From positions 1 through 64,000 of the forward strand of contig JASANE010003155.1 of NCBI GenBank assembly GCA_030248225.1: a DNA stretch of 64,000 nucleotides, given 5' to 3'. How positions within the stretch are numbered: the first letter of the stretch is position 1; every line of letters begins with the position of its first letter. The notes under the pieces were generated by a model. That model ran no database searches. It saw only the letters and a program-made list of their open reading frames with translations, and was not told the DNA's origin. The translations under genes were made by a program, and so were the position numbers. Positions 39,001 through 54,000 of the stretch are shown here, piece after piece. Origin of the DNA: Trileptium ribeirensis. Its lineage: Eukaryota; Nematoda; Enoplea; Enoplida; Thoracostomopsidae.

Positions 39001-42000
39001 AAGCTAGCACAAGATAACTGAACATCGTGTAGCAAAGACTTCGTATATATACATACTAGACTAAGATCAATAGAAAGCGTGGGAATAATTTAACATAAAC
39101 TAAATTTTGCGACAATCAACAAGCCAATAATGCAACAAATTCAATTCCGTCAGAAGACGTCTTATATTGTCGCTCGAAATGTATAATTCGCTCAGTTACG
39201 ATCACATTATAACGTTTAACAGTGTATGTGTGAATATCAACATGAACAAAAAAGGGTGTTGTAGAAACACGTCTAGATACATTGGAACGATGGTTTTTCC
39301 CGAATTGCACAAGCGACTCAGGACAGTTTGTAGACCACATGCCCTGTGATGGCTCCGCTTCTGCAATATTTATTATTTGTTCTTTTATAATATGTGTCTA
39401 AAACCCGGACACCATATTAAGACGTGACCAGACCATTTTCATTATATTTATACGGTCACGTCTAAAACACAAATCTGACTTTTTGTTCTTCTGTATAATC
39501 ATTCCCACTGGCTGACCGAAAGCATAACAATACTTTTGGCAGTATCGATTCAAAATAGATGAATAATGCTGAGGCTAAACCATTATCATATACTTCCAAT
39601 TTGCGAATAAAAATTCCTCTGATCCAAATTATGGAAAACACTAACATTAACACGAAAAAGTTGTCAAATTAAACATTCGTACAACATTGTCGTAACATAA
39701 TTATATTTTCAGACTGGTTTTGAAAATTGTACAAATCCAAAACCAGGCTAATTCATAAGACAAGTAACACTACACAATACCATAAATTAATATGACTAGT
39801 AACTCTACCGAGGTTGCAGAACGTAGCGAAGCATAGGTATACCTACGTCTTTTGCATGCGCAGCGAATCAGCTCTCGATAGCATATGTCGGTATGCTATG
39901 TGATTGTCACCCCACAATACCGCACAAGTTAGAACAAAACTAACCTCGGCAATAATTTTCCCATGCTCGAAAACACCTAAGTCCAAGCTATCAGCCTCCC
40001 AGGACGTCACAATAAAATTGTGAATTTTGGGTCGACGAACCAAGGGGGGGCCATATCCCCGCACCCGTGCACGCAGACAAAATCAACGCCGGCTATGAGT
40101 TTGCCATGCCCGAAAACCCTCAAGTAAAACTTTTCGGCCGTCCAGGACGTCAGAACAAATTTTCGAATCTTGGGTCGAGGAGCCACGTGGGTGCCATACC
40201 TCAAACCGCACAACCGAAGCGTTATTTGCAAAACAAAAAAGAGGCATCGGCATTTTACTACGAAATAAAAAAAACCAGAGAAAAAATCGAAGGTTAACAT
40301 AAAAATAACTTTGTTTCCGAGAAAGGTAGTAAAATGAGGTAAAAAAACACCTCATTTCGCCGTCTGACCCCGGACGGACCTAGGGGGTGCCATACCCCGT
40401 ACCCATGAAATTATGCGTTTTACGGCAAAGTCAACACCAACAACGAGTTTGCCATGCCTGAAAACATCTAAACGAAACTTTTCAGCCGCTAAGAACGTAA
40501 CAACAAATTTTTTGAATTTTTAGTCGATGAACCACGACGGTGCCATACCTCAAACCCCATAACTCCAGAACCGAAGCCTTAATCGATAAACAAAAATACC
40601 CATATACCATTTTACTATAAAATAAAACCAACCAGAGAAAAAATAACCTTGCTTCCGCGAAGGGTACAACAATGGGTAAAAACCCTCATTTTGACCTCTC
40701 ACTCCGAACGAAGGGGTCGCCATACCCTCGTACCTATGGAACAATGAGTCGTAGATTTAAACAAACACCGGCAATGAGTTTACAGTGCCCGAAAACCCCC
40801 AAGTGAAACTTTTCAGCCGTCCAGAACGTCAGAACAAATTTTCTAATTTTGGGTCGAGGAACCGTGAGGTGCCATACCTAAAAACCTCATAACTCCAAAA
40901 TCGGAGCCTTAATCGAAAAACAAAAAAGCGGCATCGGCATTTATCATTTTACTATGAAATAAAACCAACCAGAGAACAAATTTGAATGTTAAGATAAAAA
41001 TAACCTTGCTTCCGTGAAGGGTACTAAATTGTGGTAAAAACCCTCATTTTGACTTCTGACCCCAACCATGAAGACACCATACACCCGTACCATGGAGTAA
41101 CCGGAATTCCGGTTCCGGCGAAAATCGTGTTCCGGTTGCGGTTCCGGCAAAGGGCAAAAACCATACCGGAACCGGAATTCCGGTTTAAAAATTTTGTTTG
41201 AAATTTTTCATGTTTTTTTCTTCATCGTGTAATCCAAACATATGTAACATATATTATACAATGATCAAGCTCTACAACCAAGCAAAAGAAAAGATTAACT
41301 AACCAATTTGCCGTGTGAAACGTAAGTAAGGCACATAATTAGAGCAGGAATTTTTCATAATAACCTGCAGGAGTTTGTTAAATCAAAGCCAGGTCGATGC
41401 TTGTAGCAGCTATTTTAGACATCCAGAAGTCTGTGGGATACGTTTGAATTAAACCGCTCCAACTCGGTAACAGAGCATGGCTTACGCAGAAGTATTTAGG
41501 CTATGCGTGGCTAACATAAATTGCGTCAAGCAGCCGCCAGTGCGCTTGTTAACTTGGTAAATCAGTCTAAATTGAAGTAAACTAACGTTATCTGCAACGC
41601 AGCTAGAAACTCTTTCTTGGCAATGAACTGTATTTATTGAAACTGTGTGAGCAGCATCACAGTGTGTCTCATTTATAGCATTCTGATTAGAAAGTTATCA
41701 TCATGATCTAACTGACGGGCACTGTTTGTCCAACGCTAGCCTAAACAGTGTCTCTGACCACTGATCAGAAAATTACCTTCAATCTATTATTTTCTCTTAG
41801 AATCATATAAACCAATAATTTTAAGTTTCCTACAGAAGAACATGTAACAAACGTATGTGTAGTAAAGGGAGGCGACTGGAGACAGAGCGAAAGTATGTAT
41901 TCTACCGTCCAAGCTTTGTAAGCACATTCGATTTGACACAGCATACGTAATGGTGTATAGTGGAAGACATTTTTTGCTCTGAATGTCCAAAAACCGACAT

Positions 42001-45000
42001 ATTTGATCGATAAACATTATTAGCTTCCTCAGTCTCTTTAAAGTTTCAGAAAGGCAATAATACCATCGCAATACATTAAGTTTAATGTAAAAGTTATTTT
42101 TTATGCATTTTAAATCCACTATACCTTCATTTCTTCCATCATCTGTTTTACTATATATAAATTTCGAAGACCAGGTTCCGGTTCCGGTTCCGGATCTGGG
42201 TTAAATGGACGGTTCCGGTTCCGGTAAATTTCGGTTCCGGTTATTCCCTGACCCGTACCCATGGGTGGCAGAAGCTGTTCCCGAGTTATGGCCGATCACA
42301 CACACATGCAGACAGAATTTACAAGATTTCACCCCTGCAACACACAATCTCCACTACGTTCTGACAAAGCCATCTAGTATATAATCCAAAAAGATTCACA
42401 ACAATTCAAGATAACATTTAGTTCTCAGGATTAGGTCCATCGTAAAAAACACTTTAATCACTCACACAGATATTATATTTACTATCAGCTACTTAAGGTT
42501 GTGCTCGCGTCTGTTGTTTACCAACTAAAGATGCGTTCACACGTCAATATTTTTGCTATCTTTAGAGAAGTTGAGCCGATCGACGTAAAGGAATACAACT
42601 TGAAAATTTTGGAGCTCAAATTTTGAAACATTGTGATTTGCCATATTTTTCCATTTTACCAATTGCAGTCAAATTTTGAGCAAAAGTTCGACATGTGAAC
42701 GCACTTAAAAATAAAAGCATATGAAGATAGCGCTGTCCCACAATAGCGTTTACATTTATCTAAGTAGCTAACAACTCTAGCTTCTCGAAATTCGTAACGT
42801 AGCTAGCATTTTCCGCTCCTCCCAGTTGCAAAAAGGTGCCTTATATCATGTTGGTTTGGTTTTTTTATTTCAGGGTCCAAAAACACATGGCCCTTGCTAA
42901 TTATTGTATGATTTTCACGGTTAAATACTACAAGTTGATAAAAATGAACAATATTTTTTCTAAAGTCTCAATGTTCTAATACTACAAATTTGAAAATTAT
43001 TTTTAACCTCAATATTGTTTTGCTGCCTTTGTGAGGCGAATTATACTTTTTGGCAGTTTTTCGTTACATACAATAAATTTTTTAACATTTTAGAAGTAGA
43101 AACCATCCACCGACATTGAGCAATCCAGAAAATCGCTACCACTACTAGGAAATGTAATGAGGGTGTCAGATCGCAGGATCTAAAGCAGCCAACCAATCCG
43201 TCGTAACATTGAAAACTCGCGCGGGCGCGCAAATGCTACGTGGAAATGACAATTCGATTTCCGTTGCTGCTTCATTTTTCTGGTACATCCCGACAATAGA
43301 AGAAAAGCTTAGGCAGACAATGGGAAAGGTGCTAAACGATCAATGTCAGTGGCATGAAATCTATCGCATGGGTGCCATCCCTAGGATCACGGGGGCTAGC
43401 ATAGCTCATATTTAGAAACTCTCCCTGTGAACCGGGTGTACTTGAAGTATGACTTCTTTAAACAGAGAGCACCTGGCGACCAGCAGGCATTTCTACTTCA
43501 CCTTAAGTTTCCAACAGTTAAATTTTGGCATCCACCAGTTGTTGCCTTCACTATTTTTGCGCGGCAAAAGCAGCAAATTTTCAGAAACCTTCGAATTTTC
43601 CTCATTTGATCAAAAGCCGCCATATTTTTCCTTACGAATCCAAATATCACTTAAATTTTTACCTACATTACATAATCCATAAAACATTATAGCCAGTCGC
43701 TATAGTACATTTAAAAGTGCTTTCTGACATTTACCGTACTTTATGGCCACCCAGTTCTACTGGGGAGATCACCACCCCTCTAGTACTGTTGTCTACCTCT
43801 GTTCCAAACTGGGGGCAGCCAAAATTTTGTTAGTATGACGAAGCCAGAAGTCCATACTCCCCGGGCAGCTTCCTGCACCACACCCTAGTTCCCAAGCAAG
43901 GATCATTGTTCATGTCTCTGACAAAATCTCTGACGCATGCAGAACCGCTTCATGCCTACTTAAAAAATTTCCAGCAAATGAAGAAGTCAAACTTCAATAT
44001 GAAACATAATATTTATAATACATCGGCATTTTCAGATATGTCGAACACTGTTATCGCTTGTGTTAGACTGCATTTTTAAAAATTTGTAACGAGAATTAAT
44101 AGCCATGTGCATTTCTTCAAGAAACGTCGATTTCAGTAGGATCGCTGGGCAAAAGTGTATTCCCGGCAAGAATCAGATCACAGCAGCGGCTCTTATAACA
44201 ACTAATAGGTCCAAAATCAAAAATTATTACGAAAACAGCCTTCTAAATTTACACTTCGCCCGAGCATCACCGAAATACAAACACAGAAGTATCAAGTTAT
44301 ATTTAACATATTACTCGATTGAACTGCCTGAATTTTAACCAAACCCTATATATAATCAAGTACAAATATACATTAGCACTGTTGTAACTAATCGTCGGCA
44401 GCACATTTTCCAAAACTAGAGAGTCGTGTCAATTTTTTACCAATTTTAGAGACCACAAACAAAAATGTAACTAACCTAAGCATTTGATAAATTTCAAGAA
44501 TATTTGAAAATAAACGATACAATCGTGTGTGGAGCCAGGAAGTTTAGAGTTGAGGACTCTGCACCCCCTCTCCGCCACAATCACTGTGCGGAAACCTTCG
44601 GCACAACTGTCAGAATCAGGAAGCATTTAGAATCCATTGAGATCAGGTCAAGCTAACCAATGCTGTTTAGATTGCCGATTTTAATAATCGCGACCATCAG
44701 GCCCCAGTATTTTCGTCGGCTAATAAATTTATCGTCAGCCGAAAAGAAGATGGATCCAACCCCTTGCTTATAACAATACCTAAACCTGATATCGTTGGAA
44801 ATTTCAAATCAAACTACAACATTCAAAATAATACAAAATCCACATCGCTAGGCACATTAGCAAACTAATGTGGTATTACAGTCAATATCTAACACCACTA
44901 ACGATTTGAAATTTGCTGCGTCGTTCGTACGCTTCCCTAATTGCATCATCAGTCCATAATTCTTCAATTAATCCGCTAATTTGGACAAAATTTCTTGACT

Positions 45001-48000
45001 CCATTACAAACTGTCGGGCGCAGCTAAAGAAACAACGAGCACAGTTAATAAACATGCAGTATACAATGTAATTTGAAAATAATCTCAATCAAACGCCCAA
45101 CATTTATAGTTTCAAATCCCCGCCAAATTATAGCAATTTATCGACAGTCTGGCGAACATGATGTGGAAGACAAAAGAAACTTGTTTGCTCTAATTCACGT
45201 AAGTGCAAAATAAGAAATATACTTGCACTGCAGACAGTAGCCTGGCTCGCGCAAAAATAGGAAAAATAATGAGCAGCAATAATTTAATCATATTTACATG
45301 AAACGCAGTCATAATAACGTAAGTTTTATTGTTGAGTGAAAGGATATATACCTAATTTGCAGGCAGAGAAACCACCGAAGTCCAGCCTGAAAAGGGTATA
45401 CTCTATATATGGGAAATGGAGTCCTCAACCCTGAGCCACAGCATAAGCTAACATGCTTGTATGAGCCATAAAGTACTACCCCGCACTAAGCTGATTGTTT
45501 TAATGGTATATCGTTACGCTCCTTTACTTGACTTGTGCCAACGATACTAGTAACTCTATCGAGATTGCAGAACATAATGAAGCATAGGTACACTTACGCG
45601 TTTTGCGTGCACAGCCAATCAGCTCTCGATAGCATACGTCGATATGCTATATGTCAGGGAATAACCGGAACCGGAACCAGCAACCGGAACCGTCCATTTA
45701 AACCGGATCCGGAACCTGGTCTTCGAAATTTATATATAGTAAAACAGATGAAGGAAGAAATCAAGGTATAGTGAATTTAAAATACATTAAAAATAACTTT
45801 TACATTAAACTTAATGTATTGCGGTGGTATTATTGCCTTTCTGAAACTTTAAAGAAACTGAGGAACCTAATAATATTTATTTATCGATCAAATATGTCGA
45901 TTTTTGGACACCCAGAGCAAAAAATGCCTTCCACTATACATCATTGCGTATACTGCGTCAAATCGAATATGCCTACAAAGCTTGGAGCGTAGAATACACA
46001 CTTTCGCTCTGTCTCCAGTCGCCATCCTTTACTACACATACGTTTGTTACATCTTATTCTGTAGGAAACTTGAAATGATTGGTTCATAAGATTCTATAAG
46101 AAAATAATAGATAGAAGGTAATTTTCTGATCAGTCGTCAGAGACACTGTTTAGGCTAGCGTTGGACAAACAGTGCCCGTCAGTTAGATGGTAATGATGAT
46201 AACTTTCTAATCAGAATGCTATAAATGAGACACACTGTGATGCTGCTCGCACAGTTTCAATAAATACAGTTCTTTGCCAAGAAAGCAGTTTCTAGCTGCG
46301 TTGGAGATAACGTTAGTTTACTTCAATTTAGACTGATTTACCAAGTGTACAAGCGCATTGGCTGGTTCTTGAAGCAATTTATGTTAGCCAAGCATACCCT
46401 AAGTACTTCTGCGCAAGCCATACTCTGTTACCGAGTTGGACCGGTTTAATTGAAACGAACCCCACAGACTTCTGGATGTGTAAAATAGCTGCTACAAGCA
46501 TCGACGTGGCTTTAATTTGCTAACAAACTTGCAATTTTTTATGAAAAATTCCAACTGAAATTATGTGCACTACTTACGTTTCAAACGTCAAATTGCTTAG
46601 TTAAACTTTTCTTTTGCTTGGTTGTATTGGAGCTTGATCATTGTATGATATATATTACATATGTTTGGATCACAGATGAAGCAAAAACGTGGAAAATTTC
46701 AAACAAAATTTTTTAAATCGGAATTCCGGTTCCGGTATGGTTTTTGCCCTTTGCCGGAACCGCAACCGGAACACGATTTTCGCCGGAACCGGAATTCTGG
46801 AAACTCCCAGCTATATGTATATGTGGATATCACACAACACCGCACAAGTCAGAACAAAACTAATACCGGCAATAACTTTCCCACGACCGAAGTGCAAGCT
46901 ATTATCCTCCCAGGAAGTCACAATAAATTTAGGAATTTTGTGTCGAAAACCGTGAGGGCGCCATGCATCCGAATCCATAGTACTATGAGTCCCAGAGCCA
47001 ACACCGTCAATGAGTTTCCTATGCCTGAAACCCCAAAAGTGAAACTTTTTAGACCCTTGGGATTCTCAGAAAAAATTTTCGAAGTTTGGGTCGAGGTTAA
47101 GGTAAAAATTCGAAAGTTAAGGTAAAAATAACCCCGTTTCCTGGCCTGTCCACAGCCCTCCGAAAAGTGGGGGGAACTTCGTGGGGCCCGCATGTTAATT
47201 CTCTGGGGAAAATTAAAAGTGGGGGAGATAAATTTTGCTTAAAAATACTAAATATTTCCATATTTTCATGCATTTTTACTACCGTGAATGTATTTTCACG
47301 CTAAAAACTATATTTTAGCATTATAAATAGCGGTAATTAATGTTTAAAAAACAATTTGCAAACAAAAACATAAAAAAATTTTTGGAATTTGTTGAGCATG
47401 GGGGTTTCGGCCGAGAGGAGGAGACGGACATGGGGGAAAATCTCACGAACATGGGGGATTTGGAAAGTGGGGGTCCCCCCACCCCACACTGTGGACAGGC
47501 TAGGCTTCCGTGAAGGGTACTAAAATGGGGCAAAAAACCCATATTTTCACCCATGACCCCGGAATCAAACACCAAATTAAAAAGCGCTCAGGGTGGTACA
47601 CGGTAAATTGACTATGTCGGTTCGAATGAGCCCAAGATCATGAAAATCGGTTAAGTCTTTGCCGAGTTATGGCCGATCACACACACACGGAATTTAAAAG
47701 CTTCCACACTTGCAACATACAATCTCCACTACGTTCTGATTATATGACATACATCCACCTGTAGGAACTCACGTATATCGTGCGTATTGTACGTTATAGA
47801 AATACTAAAAATTAAATACAGCGGACACAATTTCGCGTCGCCCGATCTGTGGGATAGAAGCCCCAGTTGTAGTTTGACGTTTGGTTTGCACATATAGTTA
47901 TGGTGAGCTCAAACGGGTGCGGTAACATGAATTTGAACATAAATAAACCAAAATCGTCCATACAAATCTTTAAAATGCGCTATAGACTATATACTATACA

Positions 48001-51000
48001 CCATACCAGAGATTTACTTTTCCACTGATTTTATTGCTGCATTTAGTTAGTTATACCACAGTTATTCATAAATTCCACCACATTACTTTACAGAGTTTTT
48101 GGCATCGCTCAGTTAGTTAATTAGTTAGTGATGATCAGGACTACATGATCTCCGACTATGATTCCAGCAGCAGCAATAAATTTTAATGAGATGAAAGCAC
48201 GGAAGTTGAGTAATGCGACAAGTGATGACGCAGCAGCTGCTTTAAATAATGTACTATAATAGCTTCGACCACGGCGTGAAGATAAAGTTATGAAGCAACA
48301 AATCACAGTGGAAGCACAACGATGCCCCAAGTAGAACGATAGCACCAAAAAGCCAACTCCGATCCTGCCTCGCCGGTACAAGTGTTATGAAACCTTCACG
48401 TAATCGAACCGAACTTAGCTACGTTAATTATAGGCAGCACGTGTGGATCGAAACAAGCAAGCCCAGAAAACAGGTGTGGACAAGTGAACAGTGACGCAGT
48501 CAAATTATTTAAGTCCCACAACGGATTTACCGAGAGTGCCACGCATTGCTCATTCCCCAGCTAGCTTGTTCTTTTTCAAAAAGAAACAGAATTGCTTCGA
48601 ATTGAAATAAAGCTTTCTATAATTTAGAATGATATAGACAGATAAATTATAAGATATAAAATGGGATCAAACCCTGAGTAGGCCACTATAACCCGTACAG
48701 CTGGTTGAGCGGCTATCTGATTCCCTTCCATCCTGAAATTGCCACAAAACACTGTCATCCTTTGCGTGAGAATCGATGAGTATATTTTTCGGAAATCACT
48801 TGACAATCTTGCAAACCGCCCGTATTTATGATAAAATATTAGTTTTTTATATAAAATATGATGGCAAACATACATAGTCGTTTATACAAACATATTAGTA
48901 CAAAAAACATATCATAACTGACGTACTAAAATTACAATTACATAGCAATGACAAAACGACTCGAAAATTTTTGTTGTTCCGATAGTATGGCAAGAATCGC
49001 AGTCAAGGATATCAAACTTAATGAAAGCTGGATTTTGCGGCAACAACAATAAGACGTATATACCCACAGGGATTGATAAATAATTAAAGATTGATTCGAT
49101 TTGGTGTGTCAAATTTGAAATCAATCGGATTTAAGCTTGTGTGATCTAAATGGAGTGTGGCCTAACAATTTTTTAATTCAAGCTGTTGGTGTATAGCTGA
49201 TGTGGTTTGTTCTCAAAATTTCAGCCACAAAATATACTGCAACGATACACTACGGCAACTACACCAAAACGTAATCATTCAATGAGCAATAGGTTATGTA
49301 ATAACACTATATTGAAACTCACCATAAGCCAAAACGAAATGATACCTTTGATGTTAAATCAATTTAGCTCAAGCTCATTCATGAATGGATCATTTGAAAC
49401 GACCACTCCTTACCCAACCCTATTTAAACCAGCAAGTCTCCAGGTATTTTACTACCAAAATTGGCCCTTCAAATCAAAGCAACCTCAAGTTTCTAATATC
49501 ACAGTTGGTACATCTTCCAGCAGTTCCCGCATTAGAAGACAACTATAAAACGAAAATATCACAATAAATTAGAACATCTGTATAACAACTGATTATACAA
49601 ATGCAAAATAATTATTATAAACCCAACATGTGATGCATTAATCAATTTCTTACACTGAGCATTCATGAGTTGTGCATCAACATAACTCCCGACAGCACAC
49701 ATTAATACAAAGCTAAAGTTCCATGCAAAATCACAACAATGTTTCAAAAGCTATAATACTTTGTACAACATCATAAACTTACATCTTTTAGAGTTGGATT
49801 CTAAAGACCAGTCAACAAAAGTATACAAAATAGAAAATATGACAATAACTAGTAACTCGCAACCGGGGACAAAACGGAGCAAGCATGGTTTCATCAAGTG
49901 TTAATCTTGTGTAATCACTTTTATCAGGCACTGTGTTTGATGCACATACTACTGGCCTGTTCACAGTCCTCCGAAAAATGTGGGGACTTCGGAGGGCCGA
50001 TGGTCATTTTCGTGAGAAATTTCTAAATGGGGAGGGAATGAATCTTACTTAAAAATGCTAAATATTTCCATATTTTCATGTAGTTTTACTACCGTGCTTG
50101 CATTTTCAAGCGATATTTTAGCGTTATAAATAGTAGCAATTAATGTTTAAAGACATTTTACATACAAAAACATCAATTTGAGACATAAAACTTTTTGGAT
50201 TTAGTTGAACATGCGGGTTTCGGAAGAGTGAGGGGGCCGACATGGAAGGATTTGGAAAGTTGGGGAACCCATCACCCCCCACTGTGACAGGCCAGTACTA
50301 ACGAAAACCTCTGTAACTGAAAACCCTAAAACCTTGTGGACCCTAAACCCACCATAAACTAACATAGCACGAATTATTAATGTGACAGCAAAGTTGTGGA
50401 TGCGAAACCTGTGTAGCGAGACATGGGCTGCGAAAAACTAGTACCTATATGGTCAAGTTTGGAAAAGAACTCTTAAAACCTGTTTTTTACTCTTTTGACC
50501 GCGAGTCATGGGTGGAGCTGGTCTCGTTCAAAACGGTGCGTCCTCATCACTTTTGCTGTCGAACAAAAAAATTATCGAAATCCATCCATCCAAAGATGAG
50601 CTATGCGTGACAGAAAACAAACAAAAAAGATGTTTTCACTACTTTTACCCCTAGCGCCTTCAGTAGAAAATCAACTCGCTCCGTTTTAAAAATGACTTCA
50701 GCTATATTTTGTCGCTATACAAGCAACAAAAGCAAAGGCATTTGTTGTTGAAACTAAAAGGAACAGGCAACCCAAGGCGTTGTTATAACAAAAGCATTGC
50801 TATACCTTTTTCGCAAAAATAAAACGCCCTTTATATTAGGCTGGTTCCGCGGACAAACCTAACCACTGCTTATAGTACATCTGAAGCAGTACAATCGCAT
50901 ACATGAAGCAGACGTGATATGAACGCTTTCGACAAGCTTCTTCCATTAAGAAGAGCCTATATCGCTGTTGACTCGACATAAGAATGACAAAATATACGCC

Positions 51001-54000
51001 GATTATCGAAATCAGATGTTGATGTTCCGGCGAGTAGGTAGCGTCTGACCAGTAGTGGATATTAGAAAACAAACCTATAGAATTCAAGTGTTCAGTGTTG
51101 GATCCCCAGGTATTGGATTAATACGAACTGATATAGGGCCCAATACTGTTCTACTGCATAGATATATTATAACCACGACGTCGGTTTTGCGCTGAGTTAG
51201 TCGAAATTTCAGAGTCAAATATATTTCACTGCCCAAAGAAAATTCATTGACGCAAAAATTATGTAAAAAACTAGAAATTTTAAAATGTAATAGATTCCGA
51301 TACCTGGTGCTTAGCAACCAGTTAGCTCTTCCATGTCATGTTTATGAATGTCTACGTCGTCGACAATACTGCAGAAGTAGTAATAACGATTAGAATTTTG
51401 AATTTGCGCTACTTTTCTAGGCAAAAAAATCCTTTGAACCAAACGCAGCTTTGAATACTGCTATATATATTTTGAAGTCATGTTATACACTTGAGAACGT
51501 AATAGTAAAATAAAAACAAGACGATGTGGTCAAACAAAAGCTCAAAAACTACTTATTACGCAACCCACTTCCTGATAGCGTCCGCTTTTGATTCCAAATC
51601 TTCGTGCTTCCAATGCAACCCAAGCTTGCGCTTGGCATTAAGAAGTGCCTGCATGCCATCCAATATGTTCCAGTAAATAAGTTTTTGAAATTCGCGTAAC
51701 TATAAAAACGAATAAAGTTTATTGTACAATAAAATTCGTCAATAGTGCACATCTAATGCTCCGAGTAAAATACATGAATAGAGATATAAACACAATTTAT
51801 TAATGAGTAAATTCAATAACACCTAACGAGACACATATGTCTGCGATAAAATTTTATACTGTACGATGTGCAAAAGGTAATACCAGACATTAATCCGAAG
51901 AGATGTGCTTGCTCAATGTAGATCCTGAACTGTAACAACGACATACCAACAAAATTTCTTTATAACATAGGGAAATTATGCAACGCCCATGAAACGTACA
52001 ATTCGAAAGTTGGTCAACCTACGACTGCGCAGCGAGTAGTATCACTGCGGCGGAGCAACGTTTATAGTCTCAGATACGTTTGAAAAAATCGCCTCACCAT
52101 TTTTAAAAGCCTTTATAACCTTTATATTCTCAGATTTAAAAAAATTACAGCGTTAGACTGAAGCAAAAAATAATGCAGGGGCCAAGGGGTATTAGAGCAT
52201 GCGGTAAAGTGTCAAAAAGTGTATATTAGTCACAGATACATTCAAATGAGTCATATCATCGTTTTCAGCATCTTCGAAAACCTTTGTATATAACCACAGA
52301 TGTAACAAGTTATAATAAGTTGAAAGTAACTAATTCATACACAGTTTAAAAAGGTTGAGCGGCGGACCCACGAGATAAAGTAGCATTCCAAAAGTCTACA
52401 TCGGCCAAAGATACACTCAAATATATCTTATCATCGTTTCCAGCATCGTCGAAAACCTTATAATCACACATGTCCCATTTTATTGCTTTCTATTAAAGCA
52501 GCGGATCTCGATTTTGTGAGCAAGTTGAAAAATACTACCATGAAGTGCAATTATCAAAAATTTCAACTACGCTAACTTCGAGCTTGGTGGGAATGTACCA
52601 CATGCTTACAGGCTATTTTCAATTCCTTAAATACACCGGTTTAATTATTTTAAACCTATATGGATTATGTAATAACATTGTGGTACGCTGGATTTGCTTT
52701 AGGATGCCGTTTTCGACGCCAAACAGGGCTGTCTACATTTTTCAGACTTGCTGAATAAGATAAAAGTTTGCTGCGAAAATTCCTCTTGAAAATCTAGTTT
52801 TCTTGAAAGTTCTGGACCGAAAATTTCAAATACTTGTAATTTAAGTCACTGGAGAAATAGACTGTCTGGTATTGTACTTAATCCGATGGTTACACTGGCC
52901 TTAATATCTTATACATGCGTTCTCGGCATTCTGTGAGAGCCTGAAGTAAGTTAGCCATGTTTTGAGCTAAGCTTTAGTTTAATACAAATGAAGTGAGCGA
53001 AGCGAGCGGATTTTCAGGTCAGGGCACCAGGAGAAAAATCCCGAAATTTTTTTGCCTGCCGCTGTCGCTCATAATGGACGTCAACAAAAATGTTTGAAAG
53101 CTAAACTGATGTACCGACCTTTTGCCAGGGATATCGATTTGTCAAATTTCAGCATGTTACTGCGTTTTTACCTTACGAGTGTCTATTAGGATTTTCGGTA
53201 CACTGAATAAGACAATATGAAAATGTAAAATCCAACATGACTGTAAGGTGGCTTTTCAGGGGATTAAGGTTTAAATAATACCATGGCGTGATCACCTAGA
53301 ATCCAGTATTACTGCAACATTAGGTGAATCCGATTTCCGAAAAATTGCGCCTGTCGAAACTTACTTAGTTCTGTACTGTTTTGTGCTCTTTCATATAAGC
53401 TATTATAAATTTTGTGGCATGCATAATAAATGGTATTTCTTGTCTCCTATCAGACCAGCAACTTAAATTTTAAGGGTTCCACAAGTTTTTGAGCGGAGCT
53501 CGGCGAAGCCGAGCGAAGCGTTTTTATTTTCTGTCTGGGAGTAAAAAGGTCGATGTCCGTCCGGGTCCGACGGATCTCAAGAACCACTGAACCGATTTTA
53601 AAAAACTTATTTTTGTTTGAAAGCCTATCATGTCAGAGTGTGCACGTGATATTTGGGATTAAAAAATTTTGAGTGGTTAATTAGTAATTAGCTAATTAGT
53701 TAACCTTATGCAGCTAAAATAGAGAATTTTGCAATATTTGTGTTATTTATTGAAATAGAATTGTTTCGATCAAACCATTATAAGGTTTTTTTGGGTCAAA
53801 GAATTCAAATATAATATTTTTACCAATGATAAAGCCCTATGCAATATAGTTATTTGAAGAACATAAAATTGAGCACATTCGTAATGCCGCAGCCCAAGCT
53901 CCGCTCACAAATGTAGTTCCACTACCGACTAGTATAACAGTATATACATCAAACACAAAACCTGTTACTGATGATACACAGTGACAACTTATAGATGAAA

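Larger units (their letters stand above)
45546..47738. repeat. Repeat family A, copy 2 (intron 3), with two insertions
   Basis: The left end ACTAGTAACTCTATCGAG and right end CTACGTTCTG match copy 1. A 1.16-kb hAT-type element (45655-46810) and a 363-bp MITE (47141-47503) are inserted in it. Without these, only about 0.65 kb of family A remains. Confidence 0.75.

Noticed and set aside
38850..39035. Possible G-alpha exon between exons 4 and 6
   Set aside because: Tested for the missing linker; the residues do not fit. The fitting exon is at 38694-38744.
41787..42119. 110-codon open frame, with 73-codon relatives at 29524 and 45771
   Set aside because: It recurs only because the hAT-type element recurs. 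Its length differs between copies and it resembles no transposase.
51549..51752. 67-codon minus-strand frame over exon 3
   Set aside because: Wrong frame. The G-alpha segment is in another frame bounded by splice sites at 51699 and 51569.
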